Positions 1 to 5,586 of a stretch of 5,803 bases of DNA are shown piece by piece. Source of the stretch: JAYWAM01 sp043782425 (GTDB taxonomy: Bacteria; Pseudomonadota; Gammaproteobacteria; Burkholderiales; Usitatibacteraceae). The stretch spans positions 1-5,803 of the forward strand of contig JAYWAM010000158.1 of assembly GCA_043782425.1 (NCBI GenBank), given 5' to 3'. Under the pieces are notes generated by a model. It did not search any database and was not told the origin of the DNA. It saw nothing but the letters and a program-made list of their open reading frames with translations. How positions within the stretch are numbered: the first letter of the stretch is position 1; every line of letters starts with the position of its first letter. The position numbers and the translations under genes are program-made.

Positions 1-10
1 AGAGGGGGTT

Positions 11-60
11 TTCTCCCTCTCCACCGGAACGGGGGAGAGGGTCGGGGTGAGGGGGTGGTG
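11..60. repeat. G-rich hairpin element, intergenic repeat-like
   Basis: Positions 15-22 (CCCTCTCC) are the exact reverse complement of 34-41 (GGAGAGGG), giving an 8-bp stem with an 11-nt loop. The right arm continues into further G-runs at 44-47 and 51-55. The motif CCCTCTCC...GGGAGAGGGTCGGGGTGAGGG resembles a kind of intergenic repeat I have seen in many proteobacterial genomes, but I cannot confirm family membership here. There is no T-run after the stem, so it is not a standard terminator. The gene to its left lies outside the window, so the element may sit in that gene's 3' region. Confidence 0.55.
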
Positions 61-110
61 GAGCCAAGAAACTGTCGTGAATTAGGAAACGCTCAATAAG
101 AGATAAAACG

Positions 111-195
111 ACTCGCGCAAAGACGCCAAGACGCCAAGAAAAGCTACGTGAAGCATAGGTTAAAAACTTTGCGCCTTGGCGTCTTGGCGCAAGAT
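111..195. repeat. Palindromic intergenic repeat, copy A
   Basis: Positions 124-138 (CGCCAAGACGCCAAG) pair perfectly with 175-189 over 15 bp around a 36-nt loop. Sequence similar to copy B at 3307-3390 extends beyond the stem: the left arms (111-142 and 3308-3339) match at 26 of 32 positions by eye. The arms are themselves built from a direct repeat of about 8 nt (GACGCCAA). This looks like a dispersed palindromic element of the CGCAAAGACGC type, common in intergenic DNA of some proteobacteria. As RNA it would form a stable hairpin about 80 nt before pyrF. No T-run follows. The rest of the leader (196-270) shows no promoter I would defend. Confidence 0.75.
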
Positions 196-270
196 TGTTT
201 TTGTGTTCGTGGATTTATGTGGATTCCGTCGCTGATTGGAACAATGTGCTCTTCAAATCGAAAGTAAAAC

Positions 271-966
271 GTGACTGAAAATATTATCGTTGCGCTGGAT
301 TTCCCCGATGAGCGCGCGGCGCTCGACATGGCGGATAAGCTCGATCCCATGTTGTGCCGCCTTAAGGTGGGAAAGGAACTGTTCACCGCTGCCGGCCCGC
401 ACCTGGTGCGCGAGTTGAACGCGCGCAACTTCGAAGTATTTCTCGATCTCAAGTTTCACGACATCCCCAACACCGTAGCCGCCGCGTGCCGCGCTAGCGC
501 GCGCCTGAAGGTGTGGATGCTCGACGTGCATGCCAGCGGCGGCCCAGCCATGCTCAGCGCAGCGCGCAGCGCCATTGATGGCGAAAGCCACCGTCCGCTG
601 CTGATTGCAGTAACGATACTCACCAGCTTGTCGACAGATGACATACACGCCATCGGTTTTAGCGGCAGCGCGCTGGAAAACGTCGAGCGGCTCGCCTTGA
701 TGGCGCAGGCTGCGCAGCTCGATGGCGTGGTGTGCTCGCCAGCCGAAGCGCCGCGTCTGCGCAAAATCGTCGCCCCCACATTCAAGCTGGTCACCCCCGG
801 TATCCGCCTGCCAGACGATGACAAGGGCGATCAGGCGCGCGTGATGACGCCTGGCGCGGCGCTGGTCGGCGGCAGCGATTTTCTGGTTATCGGGCGTCCC
901 ATCACCGGCGCAAAAGATCCGCTCGCCAGACTGAAACAAATTCGACAAGAGATTGGAAACGTATGA
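271..966 (+). CDS. pyrF: Orotidine 5'-phosphate decarboxylase
   Basis: Cytoplasmic enzyme that decarboxylates OMP to UMP, the last step of de novo pyrimidine synthesis. The 231-residue length fits the bacterial PyrF family. Visible motifs are the N-terminal strand IIVALDF (5-11, D10), LKVGKELF (31-38, K32), the signature FLDLKFHDIPNTV (57-69, with catalytic D59, K61 and D64), the TLTS-like segment TILTS (115-119), VTPGIR (174-179), DQAR (187-190) and the phosphate-binding VIGRPIT (206-212). The start is GTG: an in-frame TAA at 265-267 rules out anything upstream, and residue 2 onward aligns with the family. The ribosome binding site is weak (GAAAG at 260-264). The gene overlaps ugd by 4 bp, so the two are probably cotranscribed and translationally coupled. 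Confidence 0.97.
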   Translation: MTENIIVALDFPDERAALDMADKLDPMLCRLKVGKELFTAAGPHLVRELNARNFEVFLDLKFHDIPNTVAAACRASARLKVWMLDVHASGGPAMLSAARSAIDGESHRPLLIAVTILTSLSTDDIHAIGFSGSALENVERLALMAQAAQLDGVVCSPAEAPRLRKIVAPTFKLVTPGIRLPDDDKGDQARVMTPGAALVGGSDFLVIGRPITGAKDPLARLKQIRQEIGNV

Positions 967-2312
967 AAGTGACTGTCATCGGCGCCGGTTACGTTGGCCT
1001 GGTCAGCGGCGCGTGTCTGGCTGATTTCGGCAACCACGTGCTGTGCTTCGACGTGGATGAAAAGAAAATTGCTCTGCTCAAGTCGGGCGCGATTCCCATT
1101 TATGAGCCGGGTCTGAAGGAGCTGGTGGCGCAGAACGTCGCAGCGGGGCGTTTGCGCTTTACCACCGATGTGCTGGAAAGCGTCGCCTATGGGCAGATGC
1201 AGATGATCGCCGTCGGCACGCCGCCGGGTGAGGACGGTTCGGCAGACCTGCAGTATGTGGTCGCTGCGGCGCGCGCCATCGGCAAGCACATGCGCGACGC
1301 CAAGGTGGTGGTGAATAAATCCACGGTGCCGGTCGGCACTGCTGATCGCGTGCGCGCGGCGATTGCCGAAGAGTTGCAGGCGCGCGCGGCGACACTGCAT
1401 TTTTCCGTGGTTTCCAATCCCGAGTTTCTCAAGGAAGGCGCGGCGGTCGAAGACTTCATGCGCCCGGACCGCATTGTCATCGGCGCCGACGACGACACTG
1501 CTATTGCCGCCATGCGCCAGCTCTATGCGCCGCTACAACGCAACCACGAAAAAATCATGCTCATGGATGTGCGCTCCGCTGAGCTCACCAAATACGCCGC
1601 CAACGCCATGCTGGCGACGCGCATTTCCTTCATGAATGAGCTGGCTTTGCTGGCGGAACGTCTGGGCGCCGACATCGAGCAGGTGCGCAAAGGCATAGGC
1701 GCCGATCCGCGCATTGGCTACCATTTCCTCTATCCCGGCATAGGCTATGGCGGCTCGTGTTTTCCCAAGGACGTGCAGGCGCTGCAACGCACGGCCAAGC
1801 AAAGCGGCATGGAGCTTGCGCTGCTGGCTGCGGTGGAACAGGTAAACCGTGCACAAAAATCCGTGTTGACGCAGAAAATCGTCAAGCGTTTTGGTGAGAA
1901 GCTTGCCGGTAAAACCTTTGCGTTGTGGGGACTGGCTTTCAAACCCAATACCGACGACATGCGTGAAGCGCCCAGCCTGGTGCTGATTGACGAGCTGGCA
2001 AAGCGCGGCGCGAACATTACCGCCTTTGATCCGGTGGCGATGCAAGAGGCGAAGAAAATGCTGGCAAATTATCCCAACGTGCGCTTTGCCGCCGATGCGC
2101 ATGCAGCGTTAGAAAATGCCGATGCGCTGGTAGTGGTCACCGAATGGAAGACTTTTCGCAGTCCGGATTTTGACTTCATCAGGCAGACGCTGAACAGCCC
2201 GGTAATTTTTGACGGGCGAAATTTGTTTGAGCCCGAAGCCATGCGCGCTCTGGGATTTGAGTATTATCCGATTGGTAGACAGCAAGTAGGCAAAGGCGAT
2301 GGGACATCGTAA
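963..2312 (+). CDS. ugd: UDP-glucose 6-dehydrogenase
   Basis: Oxidises UDP-glucose to UDP-glucuronate with two NAD+, supplying precursor for capsule, exopolysaccharide or lipid A/LPS modification. The protein has 449 residues, as expected for the UDP-glucose/GDP-mannose dehydrogenase family. It shows an N-terminal Rossmann motif VIGAGYVGL (5-13), NKSTVPVGT (118-126), SNPEFLKEG (151-159), the central-domain ELTKYAANA (207-215, K210 and N214), the catalytic-cysteine motif GYGGSCFPKD (261-270, C266) and the C-terminal GLAFKPNTDDMREAPS (323-338). Its ATG lies within the pyrF stop (ATGA at 963-966), with no strong Shine-Dalgarno, which supports translational coupling. It could be called UDP-N-acetyl sugar dehydrogenase, but the motifs fit the glucose enzyme best. 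In Burkholderia, ugd is also known next to heptose genes. Confidence 0.95.
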   Translation: MKVTVIGAGYVGLVSGACLADFGNHVLCFDVDEKKIALLKSGAIPIYEPGLKELVAQNVAAGRLRFTTDVLESVAYGQMQMIAVGTPPGEDGSADLQYVVAAARAIGKHMRDAKVVVNKSTVPVGTADRVRAAIAEELQARAATLHFSVVSNPEFLKEGAAVEDFMRPDRIVIGADDDTAIAAMRQLYAPLQRNHEKIMLMDVRSAELTKYAANAMLATRISFMNELALLAERLGADIEQVRKGIGADPRIGYHFLYPGIGYGGSCFPKDVQALQRTAKQSGMELALLAAVEQVNRAQKSVLTQKIVKRFGEKLAGKTFALWGLAFKPNTDDMREAPSLVLIDELAKRGANITAFDPVAMQEAKKMLANYPNVRFAADAHAALENADALVVVTEWKTFRSPDFDFIRQTLNSPVIFDGRNLFEPEAMRALGFEYYPIGRQQVGKGDGTS

Positions 2313-2329
2313 TGAGCGCTGAAAAATGA
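2312..2329 (+). other. Five-codon mini-ORF bridging ugd and rfaE1
   Basis: An ATG at 2312-2314 shares one base with the ugd stop (TAATG). It encodes only MSAEK and stops at 2327-2329, where the TGA overlaps the rfaE1 start as ATGA. The arrangement would let a ribosome finishing ugd reinitiate twice and arrive at rfaE1, which has no good Shine-Dalgarno. This is a reading of the sequence only. ATG and TGA are common enough that it may be chance. Confidence 0.3.
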
Positions 2330-3267
2330 CGACGCTGCCGGATTTCAGCCGCTGCAAGCTGCTTGTGGTGGGCGATGTGATGCTGGATCGTTACTGGTTC
2401 GGCGATGTCAAGCGCATCTCGCCCGAAGCGCCGGTGCCCATAGTGCGTGTGCAGCGCACCGAAGAGCGCCCCGGCGGCGCGGCCAACGTGGCGCGCAACA
2501 TGGCCGCACTGGGAGGCCAGGTCACGCTGCTGTCGGTGGTGGGGAAGGACGAAGCCGGCGCTGCGCTTGAAGCCTTGCTGAGCCAGGATGGTGTGCAGGC
2601 TTTCCTGCATCGCGATGCCGAGTTGTCAACTACGGTGAAGCTGCGTGTTATCGGCCAGCAGCAGCAGTTGTTGCGCATTGATTTCGAGCAGGCGCCGAGC
2701 AAGGAAGTGCTTTCCAACAAATTGCATGACTACACGCGCTGGATCACGCAGGTCGATGCCGTGGTGCTGTCCGATTACGGCAAGGGCGGGCTGGAACATA
2801 TCGAGCGCATGATAGAAATGGCGCAGAAACACGGCAAGCCGGTGTTGGTGGACCCCAAGGGCAGCGACTACAGCCGCTATCGCAACGCCACGGCGATCAC
2901 GCCCAACCGCAGCGAATTTCGCGATCTGGCCGGACGCTGGAAGGACGATGCCGATCTACAGGCGCGAGCGCAGAAGCTGCGTCTTGAACTCAATCTCAAA
3001 GCGCTCATCGTTACGCGCTCGGAAGAAGGCATGTCGCTGTTCACCGCAGACGGTGCGTGGCACGAGCCCACCCAGGCGCGCGAAGTGTTTGACGTGAGCG
3101 GCGCGGGCGATACGGTGATAGCCACGCTCGGCCTGATGGTGGCAAGCGGCGCCAATTTTCGTGACGCCATGCATGTGGCCAACCGCGCCGGGGGTATAGT
3201 TGTCGGTAAACTCGGCACAGCAACCGTCACGCGCGAAGAACTACTGGCTGATTTACAAACCTATTGA
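2326..3267 (+). CDS. rfaE1: D-glycero-beta-D-manno-heptose-7-phosphate kinase (RfaE1/HldA type)
   Basis: PfkB/ribokinase-family sugar kinase that phosphorylates D-glycero-D-manno-heptose 7-phosphate at C1, a cytoplasmic step toward ADP-heptose for the LPS inner core. The N-terminus LLVVGDVMLDRYWFGDV (12-28) followed by RISPEAPVPIV (30-40) is diagnostic of the HldE kinase domain. The first PfkB signature is PGGAANVARN (49-58). The second is DVSGAGDTVIA (256-266), with catalytic D262. SDYGKG (149-154), DPKGSDYSRY (176-185) and ITPNRSEF (191-198) are also typical. At 313 residues it has only the kinase domain. E. coli HldE is about 477 residues and carries a C-terminal cytidylyltransferase-like domain, so the adenylyltransferase (RfaE2/HldC) must be encoded elsewhere. 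The start is ATG at 2326, overlapping the mini-ORF stop. Confidence 0.95.
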   Translation: MTTLPDFSRCKLLVVGDVMLDRYWFGDVKRISPEAPVPIVRVQRTEERPGGAANVARNMAALGGQVTLLSVVGKDEAGAALEALLSQDGVQAFLHRDAELSTTVKLRVIGQQQQLLRIDFEQAPSKEVLSNKLHDYTRWITQVDAVVLSDYGKGGLEHIERMIEMAQKHGKPVLVDPKGSDYSRYRNATAITPNRSEFRDLAGRWKDDADLQARAQKLRLELNLKALIVTRSEEGMSLFTADGAWHEPTQAREVFDVSGAGDTVIATLGLMVASGANFRDAMHVANRAGGIVVGKLGTATVTREELLADLQTY

Positions 3268-3306
3268 GAATTTCATAAGCCGGATTAGCCGGAACCAAAA
3301 AAACTA

Positions 3307-3390
3307 TTCTCGCGCCAAGACGCAAAGGCGCAAAGAAAATCAACCCCGTTTTTTGTTTTTTCTTCGCGTCTTTGCTTCTTGCCGCGAAAA
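3307..3390. repeat. Palindromic intergenic repeat, copy B
   Basis: The left arm 3307-3339 is complementary to the right arm 3358-3390 at 28 of 33 positions, with one of the mismatches a possible G-U pair, around an 18-nt loop. The arms read TCTCGCGCCAAGACGCAAAG... and ...CTTCGCGTCTTTGCTTCTTG. They match copy A at 111-195 on both sides, so the two are members of one family. The element lies in the 196-bp gap between rfaE1 and hldD, inside what is probably one operon. The inner end of the right arm borders a T-rich loop (about 3349-3361), but there is no terminator-like T-run after the stem. A weak ccgg/ccgg hairpin (3280-3292) precedes it. Confidence 0.75.
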
Positions 3391-3463
3391 TTCTTTTCCC
3401 AAATTGCGAAGATTTAACTGATAAGAGCTAAACTTCAACCCTTAATTCTGGATATTTTCCACC

Positions 3464-4459
3464 ATGACATATATCGTTACCGGCGCAGTCGGCTTCATCG
3501 GCGCCAATCTCGTCAAAGCGCTCAATCAACGCGGCATCACGGACATCGTGGCGGTGGATAACCTGAAGCACGCCGATAAATTCAAGAATCTCGTCGATTG
3601 CGAATACAACGAGTACATCGATAAAGATGTTTTCCTCGAGATCGTGGAGGGCGGCAATCTCGATGCGGACATTGAAGCGGTGTTTCACCAGGGCGCGTGC
3701 TCCGACACCATGGAAACCGATGGGCGCTACATGATGGAGAACAACTACCGCTATTCGCTGGCATTGCTGCAATTCTGCCAGGAGCAAAGCGTGCCTTTTT
3801 TATATGCGTCGTCGGCATCGGTTTACGGCGCGGGCACGGTGTTCAAGGAGTCGCGCGAGTTCGAGGCGCCGCTGAATGTTTACGGCTATTCCAAATTCCT
3901 TTTCGACCAGGCGGTGCGGCGCAGAATGCCGGAGCAGTCGGCGCAGATTGCCGGCTTTCGCTATTTCAATGTTTATGGCCCGCGCGAAAACCACAAGGGA
4001 CGCATGGCCTCGGTGGCCTACCATTTCTTCCACCAGTATCGCGCCGACGGCAAAATTAAACTGTTTTCCGGCAGCGGCGGCTATGCAGACGGCGAGCAGC
4101 GCCGTGACTTTGTTTCGATTGAAGACGTGGTCAAGGTCAATCTGTTCTTCCTCGATCATCCGGCGCTTTCCGGTATTTTCAATTTGGGAACTGGGCGTAG
4201 CCAGGCATTCAATGATGTCGCCGTCGCCGCAGTAAACGCCTGCCGCGTAAGGGAAGGAAAAGGTGCGCTCGATCTTGCAGGCCACGTGGCGGCAGGTGTC
4301 ATCGAATACATCCCGTTTCCAGAGGCGTTAAAAGGTAAATACCAAAGTTTTACCCAGGCGGACATCGGAGCTTTGCGCGCCGCCGGATATGGTGCGGAAT
4401 TTCTCACGGTTGAGCAGGGGGTAGAGCGTTATATTTCCTGGCTTGCAGAGTTGCCTTGA
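3464..4459 (+). CDS. hldD: ADP-L-glycero-D-manno-heptose 6-epimerase
   Basis: Cytoplasmic NADP-dependent epimerase that converts ADP-D-glycero-D-manno-heptose to ADP-L-glycero-D-manno-heptose, the donor for the LPS inner core (also called rfaD). The 331 residues match E. coli HldD (310) almost throughout. An extended SDR fold is shown by IVTGAVGFIGAN (4-15, GxxGxxG at 7/10/13), VDNLKHADKF (31-40), FHQGACSDT (74-82), LYASSASVYG (113-122, S116), NVYGYSKFLFD (138-148, Y140-xxx-K144), FRYFNVYGPRENHKG (165-179, K178, the E. coli catalytic lysine position) and FNLGTGR (239-245). Near 255-278 there is an extra segment of about 20 residues before the IEYIPFP block relative to E. coli. The Shine-Dalgarno is poor. 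A weak promoter could lie at 3404-3434, otherwise the gene is read through from rfaE1 past palindrome B. Confidence 0.97.
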   Translation: MTYIVTGAVGFIGANLVKALNQRGITDIVAVDNLKHADKFKNLVDCEYNEYIDKDVFLEIVEGGNLDADIEAVFHQGACSDTMETDGRYMMENNYRYSLALLQFCQEQSVPFLYASSASVYGAGTVFKESREFEAPLNVYGYSKFLFDQAVRRRMPEQSAQIAGFRYFNVYGPRENHKGRMASVAYHFFHQYRADGKIKLFSGSGGYADGEQRRDFVSIEDVVKVNLFFLDHPALSGIFNLGTGRSQAFNDVAVAAVNACRVREGKGALDLAGHVAAGVIEYIPFPEALKGKYQSFTQADIGALRAAGYGAEFLTVEQGVERYISWLAELP

Positions 4460-4486
4460 TCCAAGCTTTCCTCGGAGAACAATGTT

Positions 4487-4532
4487 GGCGGACAAGTTCG
4501 CCCTCGATCTGCGTAGGGTGGACTTATCCACC
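4487..4532. repeat. Two small hairpins, possible repeat remnant
   Basis: Downstream of hldD, 4487-4492 (GGCGGA) pairs with 4497-4502 (TTCGCC), with one G-U pair and a CAAG loop. Positions 4517-4522 (GGTGGA) pair exactly with 4527-4532 (TCCACC) around CTTA. The context GCGTAGGGTGGA...TCCACC resembles a GTAGGGTGGAT...ATCCACC repeat type seen in several proteobacteria, perhaps degraded here. Neither stem is followed by a T-run, so intrinsic termination of hldD here is not supported, although the stems could protect the hldD mRNA 3' end. Confidence 0.4.
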
Positions 4533-4570
4533 ACAGCTTCCGCAAAAATACGCATTCCTCCCGAATAGAG

Positions 4571-4602
4571 TTTCCCGTTTAACACAAAAACTTCCGTATA
4601 AT
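4571..4602 (+). promoter_or_regulatory. Probable sigma-70 promoter for the ComEA-like gene
   Basis: A perfect -10 consensus TATAAT lies at 4597-4602, in an AT-rich stretch about 80 bp before the start codon. No good -35 is visible: at a 17-bp spacing the hexamer would be CCCGTT (4574-4579), and TTTCCC (4571-4576) is at 20 bp. Transcription would begin near 4608-4610, leaving a 5' leader of about 72 nt. It suggests that the downstream gene is expressed independently of the LPS operon. Confidence 0.55.
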
Positions 4603-4669
4603 CCAACGAGCTTATCTCGTACTGTTTGAGTTTTTATTTGCAGTCGTAATGTTGGTCAACTTTGATTCA

Positions 4670-4675
4670 AAGGAG
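4670..4675 (+). promoter_or_regulatory. Ribosome binding site that fixes the ComEA-like start
   Basis: AAGGAG, 6 nt before the ATG at 4682. It is the strongest Shine-Dalgarno in the window. It selects 4682 over the in-frame ATG at 4649, which would put a non-signal, charged extension ahead of the signal peptide. Confidence 0.85.
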
Positions 4676-4681
4676 AAACAC

Positions 4682-5299
4682 ATGAAAAAGTTTTTTGTAA
4701 CCCTCATCGCCATATTTGCTATTTCGGGAATGGCCTACGCCGCAGTAAACATCAACAGCGCAACCAAAGAGCAGCTTGAAACTCTCAATGGCATAGGCCC
4801 GGTGAAGGCGCAAGCTATCATCGATTATCGCAAGAAAAATGGCTCGTTCAAGTCGCTAGAAGACATCAAAAAAGTGAATGGTATCGGTGACAAGACTTTC
4901 GATGCGCTAAAGAAAGATCTGGCTCTTTCGGGCGAAACCCAGGTGGCCTCTCCAAAACCTGATCCCAAGAAAGATGACACCAAGAAAGACGATATTAAGG
5001 CCGACGCCAAGAAAGCCGATATTAAGGCCGATGCCAAGAAAGCCGATATTAAGGCCGATGCCAAGAAAGCTGACATAAAGGCCGACGCCAAGAAAGCCGA
5101 TATTAAGGCGGATGCCAAAAAGGCTGACATAAAGGCTGACGCCAAGAAGGCCGATATCAAAGCTGATGCCAAAAAGGCTGACATAAAGGCTGACGCGAAG
5201 AAAGACGCAGCTAAAGCAAAGAAAGACGAAGCTAAAGCCAAGAAAGAGGAGGCTAAAGCCAAGAAAGATGAAGAAAAGAAAGACGAAGCTAAGAAGTAA
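4682..5299 (+). CDS. comEA: Exported ComEA-like helix-hairpin-helix protein with lysine-rich repeat tail
   Basis: Predicted periplasmic or surface DNA-binding protein, by analogy with ComEA, which binds incoming double-stranded DNA during transformation. The 205 residues comprise a signal peptide (1-20: MKK, hydrophobic core, then AYA before the predicted cleavage site), a ComEA-type HhH domain (about 22-80: VNINSATKEQLETLNGIGP, GSF at 54-56, then VNGIGDKT at 65-72), a short linker (81-100), eight 9-residue repeats of KKADIKADA (101-172), and a K/A/D/E-only end (173-205). Short betaproteobacterial ComEA proteins are roughly half this length, so the tail is an addition. The tail is net positive (about +7 in the repeats, +5 in the last 33 residues). 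The gene has its own promoter and ends before a terminator. A role in competence is inferred. Envelope or DNA-protective roles are possible. Confidence 0.85.
   Translation: MKKFFVTLIAIFAISGMAYAAVNINSATKEQLETLNGIGPVKAQAIIDYRKKNGSFKSLEDIKKVNGIGDKTFDALKKDLALSGETQVASPKPDPKKDDTKKDDIKADAKKADIKADAKKADIKADAKKADIKADAKKADIKADAKKADIKADAKKADIKADAKKADIKADAKKDAAKAKKDEAKAKKEEAKAKKDEEKKDEAKK
4982..5197 (+). repeat. 27-bp coding tandem repeat, eight copies
   Basis: Eight in-frame 27-bp units start at 4982, 5009, 5036, 5063, 5090, 5117, 5144 and 5171. Each encodes KKADIKADA, except unit 1, which has D in place of the first A. Units 2 and 3 are identical in DNA. Units 4, 6 and 8 share GCT GAC ATA where units 2, 3, 5 and 7 have GCC GAT ATT or ATC, so a 54-bp two-unit period is visible from about unit 3 onward. 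This is not a CRISPR: there are no spacers and the reading frame is kept. Confidence 0.97.
5213..5275 (+). repeat. 21-bp degenerate coding repeat, three copies
   Basis: Following the 27-bp array, three 21-bp units encode KAKKDEA, KAKKEEA and KAKKDEE (residues 178-198). A partial KKDEA follows. It is a separate, 7-residue periodicity, more acidic than the first array and free of isoleucine, as expected for a charged extended helix. Confidence 0.8.
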
Positions 5300-5406
5300 G
5301 CGATCCCTTGGTCTGCAAGAGCTCGCGCTACTGCGCGCGCGCGGTTTTCCTGGAGCTGGGCTAAAAGGTCACAGTTCGAATCAAGAAGGTCGCTTGTTAA
5401 AATACG
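5300..5406. other. ComEA-like gene 3' region without a gene; GC-alternating tract
   Basis: The whole gap to cysM (5300-5601) holds no credible gene. This first part has an 11-nt alternating GC tract (5333-5343). It can pair locally as CGCGC (5324-5328) with GCGCG (5333-5337), and an outer AGCTC (5320-5324) can alternatively pair with GAGCT (5353-5357). GGTCGC at 5388-5393 repeats the 5' arm of the following terminator. It is most likely the 3' untranslated region of the ComEA-like mRNA. The part after the terminator (5436-5586) shows nothing recognisable apart from an 8-nt direct repeat GCGCGCTG (5517-5524 and 5557-5564), probably chance. Confidence 0.5.
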
Positions 5407-5435
5407 AAACGGTCGCTGATGCGACCGTTTTTTTT
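5407..5435 (+). terminator. Rho-independent terminator of the ComEA-like gene
   Basis: Positions 5407-5416 (AAACGGTCGC) pair perfectly with 5421-5430 over 10 bp around a TGAT loop, followed by a T-run covering 5428-5435. It lies about 108 nt after the stop codon. It separates the ComEA-like gene from cysM, which therefore needs its own promoter. Confidence 0.93.
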
Positions 5436-5586
5436 CACTGTTGTATTGCACCCGCTGATAAGCTCCAGAATAGCGCTGTCGCCTGAGAAGCGCTGCATCA
5501 GATCGGCGCAACCGAAGCGCGCTGGTTTTGCGGTAACGGTGCTTGTTCCCCAGACGGCGCGCTGCCAGCCCAGAGAGGGTGTGATT

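Noticed and set aside
253..948. Minus-strand open frame covering pyrF, and similar antisense frames over ugd (1533-2102) and rfaE1
   Set aside because: They lie opposite clear, well-conserved genes, encode no recognisable protein, and are explained by the GC-rich third codon positions of the real genes.
3404..3434. Promoter for hldD (TTGCGA / TAAACT)
   Set aside because: Only partial matches to both hexamers with a 19-bp spacer. It is mentioned under hldD but is not strong enough to list.
4606..4620. Five-bp hairpin ACGAG/CTCGT near the comEA promoter
   Set aside because: It overlaps the predicted transcription start, so most of the 5' arm would not be in the RNA. The stem is short and the following T-rich stretch is too far away for a terminator.
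4649..4681. Upstream in-frame ATG as start of the ComEA-like gene
   Set aside because: It would add MLVNFDSKEKH before the signal peptide and has no ribosome binding site, while AAGGAG sits 6 nt before the ATG at 4682.
4982..5197. CRISPR-like regular array
   Set aside because: The repeats are contiguous without spacers, keep one reading frame and encode a constant peptide.
5361..5400. tRNA-like T-loop motif GTTCGAATC
   Set aside because: The flanking bases (CACAG and CAAGA) do not form a T-stem, and no acceptor, D or anticodon arms can be found at the right distances.
4825..5511. Long minus-strand open frame (228 codons) across the repeat tail
   Set aside because: It is the antisense of the comEA repeats. 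The low-complexity AAG/GCC codons read as Ser/Phe/Leu/Ala on the other strand and avoid stops. The product has no recognisable domain, and the + strand gene has signal peptide, domain, RBS, promoter and terminator.
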